Part shown: one piece after another, positions 50,877-60,487 of the stretch
Numbering within the stretch: position 1 is the first letter of the stretch
Layout of the letters: the number at the start of each line of letters is the position of its first letter
Program-made: the position numbers and the translations under genes
Assembly: GCF_900067135.1 (NCBI RefSeq)
Contig: NZ_FJUR01000003.1
Span: forward strand, 62,001 to 126,000
Reading direction: 5' to 3'
Length of the DNA: 64,000 nucleotides
Origin: Rhizobium sp. 9140
Lineage (GTDB): Bacteria > Pseudomonadota > Alphaproteobacteria > Rhizobiales > Rhizobiaceae
Notes under the pieces: model-generated
Seen by the model: only the letters and a program-made list of their open reading frames with translations
What the model was told of the DNA's origin: nothing
Databases searched by the model: none

Positions 50877-51884
50877 ATGTCCATCCGACGGTTCGCACTC
50901 TTGCTTGTCCTTGGTATTCTCGTTGCAGGCACGGTCCACGCCCAGACGTGGCAGGACATCGATCCGATTTCCGCCGGTTGGTCGGCGGAGCGGCTCGAGG
51001 CAGCCCGGCTGCACTCGAAAGCACTCGGACCTACCGCGCTGATGATCGTCCAGGACGGACGGGTGGTCGCGCGGTGGGGCGACACCTCCAGGAAAGTGAA
51101 TATGGCATCCGTTCGCAAAAGCCTGCTCAGCGCTCTTTACGGCAGTGCGGTTGCCGAGGGTCGGGTCAATCTTTCGGCCCGCCTTTCCGAACTTGGTATT
51201 GACGACAATACTCCCAGCCTTACGGCCGAGGAGAAAACCGCGACAATTCGTGATCTGCTGATGTCGCGGTCGGGTATCTATCATCCTGCTGCCCACGAGA
51301 CTGCTGATATCAAGCGCAAGCGTCCCATACGCGGAAGTCACTCACCCGGGACGTTTTGGTTCTATAACAACTGGGACTTTAACGTTCTGGGGACGATTTA
51401 CCGACAACAGACCGGCGAGGACATCTTTATGAGCTTCGCGAACCGGATCGCTGGACCGATTGGTATGGAGGATTTCTCAGTCAAGGACGGCCGATACGAT
51501 CTCGAAAAGCTGTCCGAACATCCCGCCTATCCTATCCGGCTAAGCGCCCGCGATGCCGCGCGTTTTGGCCAGCTTTTCCTGAATGATGGGAGGTGGGGCG
51601 CAAAACAGATCATCCCGGCGTCTTGGGTCAGGGAATCGACGACTGCCTATTCGTGGGCAAAGCGGATACGGCAGGGCTATGGCTACATGTGGTGGACACT
51701 TCCGGAGGATACTTGGGGTCCGAATGCATTCTACGCTTCCGGCTACGGTGGACAGATTATCGCCGTCGTGCCGTCAAAACGGCTGGTGGCCGTGCAAACC
51801 GTAGATCTAAACCAGAACCCGAAGGGGGTTCGCACGAGCGCATTCGTCGACCTGCTAAAAGAGATCGCTGTCGCTTCCCCGTGA
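50877..51884 (+). CDS. Secreted serine hydrolase (beta-lactamase/esterase family)
   Basis: 335 residues from the ATG at 50877, with AAAGGGAG upstream. Signal peptide MSIRRFALLLVLGILVAGTVHA, then the SxxK motif MASVRKSLLSAL (about residue 80), YNNWDFN (YxN) and a late ASGYGGQIIAVVPSKR (third box). It is a penicillin-binding-protein-like hydrolase or esterase exported to the periplasm. It may cleave an ester feeding the monooxygenase upstream. Confidence 0.86.
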   Translation: MSIRRFALLLVLGILVAGTVHAQTWQDIDPISAGWSAERLEAARLHSKALGPTALMIVQDGRVVARWGDTSRKVNMASVRKSLLSALYGSAVAEGRVNLSARLSELGIDDNTPSLTAEEKTATIRDLLMSRSGIYHPAAHETADIKRKRPIRGSHSPGTFWFYNNWDFNVLGTIYRQQTGEDIFMSFANRIAGPIGMEDFSVKDGRYDLEKLSEHPAYPIRLSARDAARFGQLFLNDGRWGAKQIIPASWVRESTTAYSWAKRIRQGYGYMWWTLPEDTWGPNAFYASGYGGQIIAVVPSKRLVAVQTVDLNQNPKGVRTSAFVDLLKEIAVASP

Positions 51885-52325
51885 AGATGTGGTGACGCAC
51901 ATCTTATACAAGCGTCGCTCATGTTTTCAGCGTCCTGCGCACCTCCACTACCGCGGTCTCACCCCGTTGAGTGAAAAATTTCCTCTCTATTCTGGGCTTG
52001 CTTGGGCTATCGGAACGTGACCTAAGACGGCATCGAGTGATAGCTTCGGGAAACCAACAGATATTCCGGCTTGAACCTGGCCGGTCGACGCTACCGCCAT
52101 GCCAAGCCGGGCGCGACGCGGCGTAGCATCGCGCAGGCGCTGTAAATAACTTGGGGCACCCCATTAATTCAATCTTGAGGCATGCCCCCAATTTAGGGAC
52201 TTTGTCCGGTGCATCGCCACGCGGAGCAACTTTGACATCTTCTGTTCCTCTTTCGGATTTCTATAAAATTACAAAAATTGCATAAACGCTCGATCAAGTC
52301 CGGCCTCGCGGTCAAGGCTCTATAT
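51885..52325. other. Convergent intergenic region between serine hydrolase and tctA
   Basis: About 440 bases with no supported gene. An imperfect inverted repeat TTGGGGCA/TGCCCCCAA lies near 52150-52194 and may serve as a terminator. The last 100 bases are AT-rich. Confidence 0.35.
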
Positions 52326-53828
52326 TTAATCCTCCTGAAACGCTTGCTTGCGTCCTTTGCGCACTGACGGCAGCAGTACGGCGGCAAGCAGCACGAACGC
52401 AACGATCAGCAGCCCCGCGCTGACAGGACGGGTGATGAGCACGCTCGGATCGCCTTTCGAGAACAGCAAGGCGCGGCGGAGGAATTCCTCCATCATCGGG
52501 CCGAGGATGAACGCGAGCAGCATCGGTGCGGGTTCGGCATCAAATTTGCGAAAGACGTAGCCGACGACGCCGAACAGCGCCATCGCATAGACATCAAACG
52601 TGTTGTTGTTGACGCTGAAGACCCCGATCGCGCAGAACACGATGATGATCGGAAAGAGCAGGTGGTAGGGAATGGCGATCATCCTCACCCAGAGCCCAAT
52701 CAATGGCAGGTTAAGGACGAGCAGCATCAGGTTCCCGATCCACATGGAGACGATCAGGCCCCAAAACAGCGTCGGTTGTTCGGTCATGACCGACGGACCC
52801 GGCTGAACTCCCTGGATGATCATCGCGCCGATCATCAGCGCCATGACCGAGTTGGACGGCAGGCCCAGCGTCAGCATCGGGATGAAGGATGTCTGGGCGC
52901 CGGCATTGTTGGCCGCTTCCGGACCGGCGACACCCTCGATGGCGCCTTTGCCAAACTCTTCGGGACGCTTTGACAGCTTCTTTTCCAGTGAATAAGAACC
53001 GAAGGAAGCAAGCGCGGCACCACCGCCTGGCAGGATGCCAAGCAGAGAGCCAAGTGCCGTGCCGCGCAGGATTGGTGCAGTGATGCGCTTCCAGTCTTCC
53101 TTCGTCGGCATCAGCCCAGTCACGCGCTTTGTCATCACCGAGCGGTCGGCCTCATTTTCCAGATTGGCGATGATCTCACCCAGCCCGAAGACGCCCATGG
53201 CGATGACCACGAAATTCAGACCGTCCGAGAGAAGCGGCATATCAAACGTGTACCGCGGCACAGCGGAGTTGACGTCGGTTCCAACCATGCCCAGCAGGAG
53301 CCCCACAAGGATCATGCCGAGCGCATGCAGCAGCGGCCCGGATGCCATGACGATCGAGGCGATCAGGCCGAGAGCCATTAGCGAAAAATATTCTGCCGGG
53401 CCGAACTGCAACGCGACCGCTGCAAGAGCCGGCGCGAACACCGCGATAAGGATCGTCGAGATCGTTCCCGCAATGAAGGAGCCGATTGCCGCTGTCGACA
53501 GGGCGCGACCGGCATGGCCCTGACGAGCCATCTGGTAGCCATCGAGCGCTGTGACGACGGAGGATGGCTCACCTGGCAGGTTGACCAGAATAGCGGTCGT
53601 CGAACCACCATATTGTGCACCGTAGTAGATGCCGGCAAGCATGATCAGCGCCGCTTCCGGTGGAAGGCCGAAGGTGATCGGCAGCAGCATGGCGATGGTG
53701 GCAACCGGACCGAGGCCCGGAAGGACGCCGATCGCGGTACCCAGGAAAACGCCAACCAGGCAATAAAAAAGGTTGTACATCGTGCCGGCGACGGTCAGGC
53801 CGAGCCAGAGGTTTGCAAAGATATCCAT
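52326..53828 (-). CDS. tctA: TctA-family large permease subunit (tripartite tricarboxylate transporter)
   Basis: 500 residues from the ATG at 53828; the frame runs upstream through the tctB region and is not used. [57 protein letters not shown] and [20 protein letters not shown] are TctA signatures. There are about ten or eleven membrane helices. It forms the secondary carrier with TctB and the solute-binding protein. The tctB stop is 10 bases upstream. Confidence 0.95.
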   Translation of the reverse strand: MDIFANLWLGLTVAGTMYNLFYCLVGVFLGTAIGVLPGLGPVATIAMLLPITFGLPPEAALIMLAGIYYGAQYGGSTTAILVNLPGEPSSVVTALDGYQMARQGHAGRALSTAAIGSFIAGTISTILIAVFAPALAAVALQFGPAEYFSLMALGLIASIVMASGPLLHALGMILVGLLLGMVGTDVNSAVPRYTFDMPLLSDGLNFVVIAMGVFGLGEIIANLENEADRSVMTKRVTGLMPTKEDWKRITAPILRGTALGSLLGILPGGGAALASFGSYSLEKKLSKRPEEFGKGAIEGVAGPEAANNAGAQTSFIPMLTLGLPSNSVMALMIGAMIIQGVQPGPSVMTEQPTLFWGLIVSMWIGNLMLLVLNLPLIGLWVRMIAIPYHLLFPIIIVFCAIGVFSVNNNTFDVYAMALFGVVGYVFRKFDAEPAPMLLAFILGPMMEEFLRRALLFSKGDPSVLITRPVSAGLLIVAFVLLAAVLLPSVRKGRKQAFQED

Positions 53829-53838
53829 CAGGCCAGCC

Positions 53839-54300
53839 TCAGTTTCTAAACCATTCACCAAAAATCGGCATGGGAAGGCCAAGACCCTCAACAAAAACGA
53901 CAACACAAAAGACGACGAGTGCCAGAAGCCCAAGTATCGCGCGGCCCTCCAGGCGAAAGCGTTCACTCGCGGCTGCGGAAATCAGGACCAGCAATGAGAG
54001 TGCTATCGCAAGGCCGGCGCGCTCAAGCAGAAAGCCAAAAGCGCAAACCGACAGGGTGACGAGGCCCAGCCCCTTCCAGTTGATGTCGCCGACCTGCGCC
54101 CCATCACGCAATATGCCGCGGCCGAGGGTGACTAGACCGAAAACGATCAGCAGGGAGGAGATGATTGTCGGAAAATAGCCGGGGCCCATACGGCCAGCGG
54201 AGCCGAAACTGTAATCTCGGGCGATGATGAACCCGGCGAGCCCGAGCGCCAAATAAATCGCTCCTATCCCAAAGTCCCGTTGGCCGCGTATCCGCATCAT
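53839..54300 (-). CDS. tctB: TctB-family small permease subunit
   Basis: 153 residues and four hydrophobic segments, with GSAGRMGPGYFPTIISSLLI, the conserved TctB block, near residue 33. Pairs with TctA. It is 24 bases after gntR. Confidence 0.92.
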   Translation of the reverse strand: MMRIRGQRDFGIGAIYLALGLAGFIIARDYSFGSAGRMGPGYFPTIISSLLIVFGLVTLGRGILRDGAQVGDINWKGLGLVTLSVCAFGFLLERAGLAIALSLLVLISAAASERFRLEGRAILGLLALVVFCVVVFVEGLGLPMPIFGEWFRN

Positions 54301-54324
54301 TTGTCTTCCTCCCTGATATAAAGA

Positions 54325-55428
54325 TCATTGTGGCGCGCGCTGGCCGCCAAGCGATGGACCAGGACGTTCCGTCATGGGCAGGAGCCGAAGACCGAAGGGC
54401 TCGTTCGGCTTCTGCCAGCGTTCGATAAGTCGGTCATAGACGCCATTGGCCTGGTCGGCGGCGCTGTATCCGATCACGTGAAAAAAGCCGCCGGCTTCCG
54501 GATCAAGGTCGGTGCGACCCAGCAGAATAACCGAGAGGTCGACAGGAATGGCCAGGGATTCCGCGCGCAGCAGCTCGTGGAACTTGGCGCCATCTTCAAT
54601 TCCCCAAATGACCAAGGCCCGACGCTTGGCTGGAGTGGCGACAGCCAGCGCCTCGCGAAGCGCAAGGATGGCTGTTTCCTCGTAGTCTTTGGGCGGCAGC
54701 TTCGCGATGCGGATCTCCGTTTGCAAGATCGACCGCAGGTCAGCGCGATCCTTCAGGATGCGCCAGCGATGAAGTCCCATTTCATTGGCAAGGAAGAAGC
54801 TGGACGTCGTCATGAGATGGATGCAGTCATGGCCGCTGACGAGCAGCCGGTCGATGGCAGCCTCGACAGACTGACCCCATTCGAAACCAACAGCATCAAT
54901 ATCGGTGCCCACCAACCAGGCGCCATCTACGATGATCGTATCGGTCTTTCGTCTGATCGCGGCAATCATGTCGATCGGCATCGTATCGAACGAGTTCTGT
55001 ACAACGCAGGCATCGAAGCGCGGCAGTGTCTGCAGGATCTGCTTGGCGTGTTCGGGGTCGGAGTAGCCGACTTCAAGCGTTATGTGTCCGGCGTCATTCA
55101 GGCGCCGCTGCAATTCTTCCAGCACGACGCGCCCACGCAGATTGTTCGACGAGCGCCTCAGCAGGATGACACTGCGCTGGGTGCGGCTGCTGCCGTCCGG
55201 GCGGCTTTCCTTCACTGGAGCAGCCTGACCGCCGGTGAAGAATGTCCCACGACCGACATGCGCCGCGATGAGACCCTCTTCTTTCAACACCTTGAGGGCA
55301 CGCTCGACATTCTGTTGGCTCAGCGAAAAGTCCTGCATTAGCCGCCGGACAGTGGGCACCCGCTCTCCCGGCGCTGCCGTCATGGCCACCGAACGAAGAT
55401 AGGATTGTAGGCGGGTAGTATCACTCAT
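54325..55428 (-). CDS. GntR-family regulator with LacI-like ligand domain
   Basis: 367 residues from the ATG at 55428. The N-terminal winged HTH has ERVPTVRRLMQDFSLSQQNVERALKVLKEEG, then a hinge and a periplasmic-binding-type domain (VVLEELQRRLNDAGHITLEV ... IIVDGAWLVGTDIDAVGFEW). First gene of the gntR-tctB-tctA run and divergent from tctC; it probably controls both through the palindromes between them. Confidence 0.88.
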   Translation of the reverse strand: MSDTTRLQSYLRSVAMTAAPGERVPTVRRLMQDFSLSQQNVERALKVLKEEGLIAAHVGRGTFFTGGQAAPVKESRPDGSSRTQRSVILLRRSSNNLRGRVVLEELQRRLNDAGHITLEVGYSDPEHAKQILQTLPRFDACVVQNSFDTMPIDMIAAIRRKTDTIIVDGAWLVGTDIDAVGFEWGQSVEAAIDRLLVSGHDCIHLMTTSSFFLANEMGLHRWRILKDRADLRSILQTEIRIAKLPPKDYEETAILALREALAVATPAKRRALVIWGIEDGAKFHELLRAESLAIPVDLSVILLGRTDLDPEAGGFFHVIGYSAADQANGVYDRLIERWQKPNEPFGLRLLPMTERPGPSLGGQRAPQ

Positions 55429-55440
55429 GACGGTTTCCTT

Positions 55441-55565
55441 TAGTACAATACAATACATATCGGCAAGAGAAAATCGCCGCACACCGCATTTACGCTTGAA
55501 AGTTGGGCGACAAAGGCCTACCAAGGCTTATCATAGCAAGCAGGCAAATACAATATATATTGTAC
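55441..55565. promoter_or_regulatory. GntR operators between gntR and tctC
   Basis: A perfect 16-base palindrome TACAATATATATTGTA lies at 55549-55564, just before the tctC ribosome-binding site. A related run with GTACAATA (55443-55450) and ACAATACAT follows the gntR start. Shared half-site TACAAT at both ends suggests the regulator binds and represses both promoters. Confidence 0.62.
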
Positions 55566-55578
55566 TGAGGAGGAGAAA

Positions 55579-56553
55579 ATGATGCTCAGAAGGAACTTTG
55601 TGCGTGCAGCGATTGCTGCCGCGGCTCTCGCAATCGCGCCAATCCCGGGGAGCGCGCAGGATTCCGGGCCAATCACGTTGCTCGTGGGCTATTCCGCCGG
55701 CGGCAGCGCCGACTATGCGGCGCGCGTCATGGCGCCGGAGCTGAGTAAGCGTCTCGGCCGCTCGGTCGTCGTCGAAAATGCGACAGGTGGCAGCGGCATG
55801 ATCGCCCTGCAGAAACTTGTCAACGGCAAGGTCGACGGCTCAACGCTCTATTACGGCGGGTTCGATACGGTGGCCGTGCCGATGCTCAACAAGTCGGTCA
55901 AGATCGACTGGAAGGAAGCAACGCTGCCGGTCGGCCGCACTGCGATCACGTCGATGGCGATCGTCGTACCGCAGGCATCGCCCTACAAGACGCTCGCGGA
56001 CCTCGTCGCCGCAGCAAAGGAAAACCCGGAAACCATCACCTACGGTTCGCCCGGCATCGGATCGGCCCAGCACTTCGTTGGCGAGATGGTCGGGCACCGC
56101 GCCGGCGTCAAGCTCGTGCATGCGCCTTATCGCGGCGGCACACAGGTTTCCAACGACCTGCTCGCAGGCGTCCTGGACTCCGCCATCCTGACGACCTCGA
56201 CCGCTCTAACCTTCGCGAAAGACGGGAAGATCCGCGTGCTGGCCGTCACCAGCGCAGAGCGTGCTGAGGCTCTGCCGGATGTTCCGGCCCTCACGGAAAT
56301 CGAGGGTTTCAGGGGCCTGGCGCTGCCGCTATGGCAGGGGTTGTTCGTCAAGGCGGGAACCGATGAGGCCAGCGCCAAGAAAATCAGCGATGCGATTACA
56401 GCGTCGCTGGAGATGGATGAGGTGAAGAAGCGCCTGGCCGATGCGGGGTTTGCCGCGGCGCCAATGTCAATGGGTGAATTCAACGGCTTCATCCAGACCC
56501 AGGCCGATACCTATCGGCAGATCATCACAGAGTCGGCCATTACTATCGAATAA
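55579..56553 (+). CDS. tctC: TctC/Bug-family periplasmic solute-binding protein
   Basis: 324 residues. Signal peptide (NFVRAAIAAAALAIAPIPGSAQ), then LLVGYSAGGSADYAARVMAPE, VVVENATGGSGMIA, YGSPGIGSAQHFVGEM and HAPYRGGTQVSNDLLAG, the Bug/TctC signatures. Binds a carboxylate for the TctAB permease. Start ATG preceded by GAGGAGGAG. It is expressed divergently from tctBA. Confidence 0.94.
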   Translation: MMLRRNFVRAAIAAAALAIAPIPGSAQDSGPITLLVGYSAGGSADYAARVMAPELSKRLGRSVVVENATGGSGMIALQKLVNGKVDGSTLYYGGFDTVAVPMLNKSVKIDWKEATLPVGRTAITSMAIVVPQASPYKTLADLVAAAKENPETITYGSPGIGSAQHFVGEMVGHRAGVKLVHAPYRGGTQVSNDLLAGVLDSAILTTSTALTFAKDGKIRVLAVTSAERAEALPDVPALTEIEGFRGLALPLWQGLFVKAGTDEASAKKISDAITASLEMDEVKKRLADAGFAAAPMSMGEFNGFIQTQADTYRQIITESAITIE

Positions 56554-56619
56554 TGCGCGCCTGGCGCTTCGGGTTCGTCCGGAGCGCATTTCTTCATCCA
56601 TACGAAATCTGGATTTGTC

Positions 56620-57945
56620 ATGACTGCAGGAATGTTCGACTCGTTTATCACCCGCCACTGGTTCAGCGCAGAGGCGAAGGAAATCTGGAGCGACCTTCAA
56701 ACCCTGCAGGCTTGGCTCGATGTCGAGGCGGCGCTTGCGCAGGCGCAGGGCCATCTCGGCGTCATTCCGGCGGACATGGTTCCGGTCATCGCCGAAGCTT
56801 GCCGGCATGAGCACTTCGACACCGAACGACTGAGCCGGGACATCGCGCACGCCCAGCATCCCTTCGTACCCGTTCTGCGTCAGCTGGAAGAATTCGCGGG
56901 CGAACCAGCGGCCGGGTTCATTCACTGGGGTGCCACTACCCAGAACATCTTCGACACCAGCATGGCTTTGCAGATGCGCCGCACGCAGGCGCTGATCGAC
57001 ACTACGCTTTCTGCGGCCGAAACCTCACTCAGTGAACTCGCCCTTGCGCATCGCGATACGCTGCAGGCGGGCCGCACGCATGGTCAGCATGCCCTGCCGA
57101 TGACCTTTGGCTTCAAGCTAACCGGCTGGTTGGAGGAGATCCGTCGTGACCGGCAGCGCCTGCGTGACCGCATCCGGCCTTCCTTCGTCGCCTGCCTTGG
57201 CGGCGCGATAGGCACCTTTGCTGCGATGGGTGACAAAGGCCCGGCGGTCGAAGCGGAGATGGCGACGATTCTCGATCTCGAGCCTGCTGTGTTGCCGATG
57301 CGCTCCTCCTTCGACCGCGCCAGCGATTATTTTTGCGCAATGGCACTGCTCGCGAAAACCGCAGAGAAGATAGCCCAGGACGTGGTTTTCATGCAGCGCA
57401 CCGAGATCGGCGAGGTTGAGGAAGCCTTCCACATGGGGAAGGTGGGCAGTTCCACTATGGCTCAGAAGCGCAACCCGTCCACCGCGCTGCTGCTGATCAG
57501 CCTCTGCGGCCTGCTCTCGGCCCGTCTGCCCCTGATCCTGGGTTCGATGGTCAGGATGGACGAGGGGGATTCCTCCGCCACCAATGTCGCAGATGTTGCG
57601 GTCCCGGAAATCGCCATTCTGGGCGCCTCGGTTGCCGAAACCCTGGCGCGTCTCGTCGCTGGACTCGTCGTTCATGTTGACGCCATGAAACGGAACGTGG
57701 AGATCACCAACGGATTGATCGTGTCTGAGGCGGCGATGATGCAGCTATCCGATCGTCTCGGCCGCCACAAGGCTCATCACATGCTCTATGAGGCGGCGCA
57801 GCGTTCGGTCATGACGGGCACGCCCTTTACGCAGGCCATCGCCGAACATCCGGAAATGGCAGGCCATGACATGGTGACCCTCGATATCGCAGACTATACG
57901 GGTCAATCCGCTGCTCTCACCGTGCGATTGAATGGAGCGCGCTAA
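56620..57945 (+). CDS. Fumarase/aspartase-superfamily lyase (PcaB/PurB-like)
   Basis: 441 residues. GRTHGQHALPMTFGFKLTGW and the superfamily signature VGSSTMAQKRNPSTALLL are clear; IHWGATTQNIFDTSMALQ is the first conserved block. Closest layout is 3-carboxy-cis,cis-muconate cycloisomerase/adenylosuccinate lyase. It is 66 bases after tctC, so it probably acts on the imported carboxylate by elimination or cycloisomerisation. Confidence 0.86.
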   Translation: MTAGMFDSFITRHWFSAEAKEIWSDLQTLQAWLDVEAALAQAQGHLGVIPADMVPVIAEACRHEHFDTERLSRDIAHAQHPFVPVLRQLEEFAGEPAAGFIHWGATTQNIFDTSMALQMRRTQALIDTTLSAAETSLSELALAHRDTLQAGRTHGQHALPMTFGFKLTGWLEEIRRDRQRLRDRIRPSFVACLGGAIGTFAAMGDKGPAVEAEMATILDLEPAVLPMRSSFDRASDYFCAMALLAKTAEKIAQDVVFMQRTEIGEVEEAFHMGKVGSSTMAQKRNPSTALLLISLCGLLSARLPLILGSMVRMDEGDSSATNVADVAVPEIAILGASVAETLARLVAGLVVHVDAMKRNVEITNGLIVSEAAMMQLSDRLGRHKAHHMLYEAAQRSVMTGTPFTQAIAEHPEMAGHDMVTLDIADYTGQSAALTVRLNGAR

Positions 57946-58138
57946 GTGACGCGACATGGTCGCCGTTCGATGGAAGTCAAGTACGGCTGTTTCGGCGCCC
58001 AGTACAAGTACAAGCGAACATTCTGCCTGAGGCCACGCAAGCCTCTGAAGAAGAGGCCGATTTCAGGCTGGTGCCGCTACACCAGTTACGGCAGTTCTGC
58101 ACACATCAGGCGCTGGTTTTGATCTAGTGGTAAATCCT

Positions 58139-59530
58139 TCAACGGTGTTCGCGCGGCAATCTCTGCAATTCATGAATCGACTTATACCCCTTTAGGCGTG
58201 CAGGCGCGAAGTGAGCTAATTTGGTATCCTCGGGCCGATTGCCTATCATGATCTCGGTAACTTCCTCGGCCAAGGCGGGAGCGAGCCCAAAGCCATGGCC
58301 ACTAAGACCAGCGACAAAAAGCAAGCCTTCGACACCTGCCGTTCCCACCGCAGGCAAAAAGTCTTGCGTCGTATCAATCAGCCCCGTCCACACGGCATCT
58401 AGTTCAAGCTCCGATGCAAGGGATGGAATCATATGAGCCAGGCGCGCAAGGCCGGCTTTCACAAAGCCGTCATTGGGAAGAAATTCAGCCCACTTGAATG
58501 GGCGAAGATCACGCCCGCGCCATACATCAGTCAAGTCTTCCAAGAGCGGTCGACCAATTTTTATGTTCATGGCACGACGATTGCTCCAAAAAGTAGGCAG
58601 AGTTGATATTGCTCCCCGCACATCTTCCCACCGAACGTGGACGTCAACATATCCACCCAGGCCGAATACGATGCGACCGCCGGCGTCCTGTCGAAAGCCT
58701 AGCTGGCCTACTTCCCACATTGTGCTTTCTGACAGTGGGGCGACTGGACGTGTCGCTGCCATTGTGGCAACCCCGGCGTGCGTGGGCAGAGCGATACCGG
58801 CCTTGGCGAGCAAGCGGCTAGTCCAGGCGCCTGTGGCGAGCAGCACCGCATTCGATTTGACATAACCTCGTTTGGTCTGCACACCTTTGACAGATTTATC
58901 GTTAATTGCGATTGAGGTGACGGGCGTTTGCTGGAAAAGCGCTATGCCGAGCTGATCGACGTGATCGAGGAGACTTCGCATCACCGCTTGGGGATCGGCT
59001 TGTCCGTCCCGTGGTGTAAATCCTCCGAACACGTAGCTCTTGGAAAGATGCGGACATAGTTTGTAAAGCTCTTCACCTCTGAGCTGGTGAAAATCGACAT
59101 CAAATCGCTCACCAACCCGGGCCCATTCAGTGACACGGTCAACATCACGCGCATTGGATGCCAGAGACACGTGACCGCTTCTTCGAAACGAAAGCTGCGG
59201 GCCTATTTTTTGAGAAAGTTCACCCCATAGCTCACTGGATCGGGCCATGAGAGCAACCTCCGCCTCATCGCGACCTTGGACCCGTATGAACCCGAGGTTG
59301 CGACCTGATTGACCTGAGCCGGCATTGGCTGCTTCAATGATGATCGGATGCAGTCCAGCCTGCTTCAAGCCGATTGCAGTCAGCAGGCCGATTATACCCG
59401 CGCCAACAACGATCACGTCTGCCGAGTTCGGCAGCGGATCAGAAGCTTCCGCTTGCTCGACAAGTATCGGAAGTCCTCTTCCATCGACACGTAACCCACG
59501 ATGTGGTGTCATATAAATCCAACCCCGCAT
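58139..59530 (-). CDS. FAD-dependent oxidoreductase (DAO family)
   Basis: 463 residues (an ATG at 59512, MTPHRGLRV, is an alternative start). Rossmann motif VIVVGAGIIGLLTAIGLKQAG near residue 39, GSGQSGRNLGFIRVQG just after, and a C-terminal FVAGLSGHGFGLAPALAEEV, typical of amino-acid or N-substituted amine oxidases. Substrate unknown. It is alone on this strand, between the lyase and the monooxygenase gene set. Confidence 0.88.
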   Translation of the reverse strand: MRGWIYMTPHRGLRVDGRGLPILVEQAEASDPLPNSADVIVVGAGIIGLLTAIGLKQAGLHPIIIEAANAGSGQSGRNLGFIRVQGRDEAEVALMARSSELWGELSQKIGPQLSFRRSGHVSLASNARDVDRVTEWARVGERFDVDFHQLRGEELYKLCPHLSKSYVFGGFTPRDGQADPQAVMRSLLDHVDQLGIALFQQTPVTSIAINDKSVKGVQTKRGYVKSNAVLLATGAWTSRLLAKAGIALPTHAGVATMAATRPVAPLSESTMWEVGQLGFRQDAGGRIVFGLGGYVDVHVRWEDVRGAISTLPTFWSNRRAMNIKIGRPLLEDLTDVWRGRDLRPFKWAEFLPNDGFVKAGLARLAHMIPSLASELELDAVWTGLIDTTQDFLPAVGTAGVEGLLFVAGLSGHGFGLAPALAEEVTEIMIGNRPEDTKLAHFAPARLKGYKSIHELQRLPREHR

Positions 59531-59669
59531 TCGGCAATTGATCAGGCCATGTCATTGTTTACTGTGATGTTCGGGCACCTCCAATAACCATAAATTGGGA
59601 CAACTCCTCATTCGCCAGTCGACCCAAAGGTACGCCGCGCGAAAGGTAGGCCGTTTGAAAGAAGGCAAG

Positions 59670-60485
59670 GTGAGCGAATTGAGATCCTGGGCATTTTACA
59701 CTGAACCCGAAAAATTGAAGGTTGCCGGCGTCGACGTTGCCTACCGGCGTAAGGGAAGCGGCGCGCCAGTTGTTTATTTCCACGGCGCGGGCCTAACGCG
59801 GCGGTGGCTGCCCTTTTATGATGCAATGGCCGCTCACGCCGATGTCATTGTTCCCGAGCATCCCGGATTCGGTGACACTCCGATGCCTGATTGGCTTGAG
59901 GATTTTGATGACATCAACCTGCACTACGAGCAGTTTTTCGATGAACTGGGCCTCGACCGCTTCCACTTGGTCGGACATTCGTTGGGCGGCTGGATGGCTG
60001 CCCATTACGCGGTCTTCTTTTCACGTCGGTTATCGAGCTTACAATTGATAACCCCGGCGGGACTTCGCGGGAGCTTGCTGAACGATCCTTTCAGGCAGAC
60101 TGGCGAAGAAGCCCTGGAGCGGGTGTTCAACGGGGAGGCTCACGCATATCCGGAATATCTCGAGGGCGACGAACGCGTTGAGCAACTGGTGCAGGACTAT
60201 GCTGAACTCACCGCCCAGGCTCGGCTGATGTGGAACCCTCGCTACGATCCTCGCCTTGAGCGTCGGTTGGCACGGGTAAGAACACCAACCCGCGTGATAA
60301 CCGTTGATGAAGACCGGATCATGAGCGCCGATGTCGCGTTGCAGTACGCCAGTCTTATTCCGGGGGCTGAAACCGCCAAGATACATGGCTCGACCCGCGC
60401 AACATCCCACGTTCCCTATGTGCAAGAGCCAGAGGCACTAGCGAGCCTGGTTCTTGAATTCGTCAATCGACACTCCGAGGCGTGA
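59670..60485 (+). CDS. Alpha/beta hydrolase
   Basis: 271 residues from a GTG with GAAGG upstream; the frame also allows a TTG at 59595. Oxyanion-hole motif VVYFHGAGLTRRW, VIVPEHPGFGDTPMPD, nucleophile elbow LVGHSLGGWMAAH, late Asp in RVITVDEDRIM and His in ATSHVPYVQEP. First gene of a plus-strand set ending in a CoA-transferase; a hydrolase of ring-opened or esterified intermediates. Confidence 0.85.
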   Translation: MSELRSWAFYTEPEKLKVAGVDVAYRRKGSGAPVVYFHGAGLTRRWLPFYDAMAAHADVIVPEHPGFGDTPMPDWLEDFDDINLHYEQFFDELGLDRFHLVGHSLGGWMAAHYAVFFSRRLSSLQLITPAGLRGSLLNDPFRQTGEEALERVFNGEAHAYPEYLEGDERVEQLVQDYAELTAQARLMWNPRYDPRLERRLARVRTPTRVITVDEDRIMSADVALQYASLIPGAETAKIHGSTRATSHVPYVQEPEALASLVLEFVNRHSEA

Positions 60486-60487
60486 CC

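Noticed and set aside
54328..55341. Plus-strand 337-residue frame opposite the GntR gene
   Set aside because: It lies entirely over a well-supported GntR regulator on the other strand and has no family features.
57946..58122. 58-codon GTG frame directly after the lyase stop, rich in Lys, Arg, Tyr and Cys
   Set aside because: No ribosome-binding site and no recognised family; composition looks like non-coding GC-rich sequence. Coupling to the lyase stop is the only point in favour.
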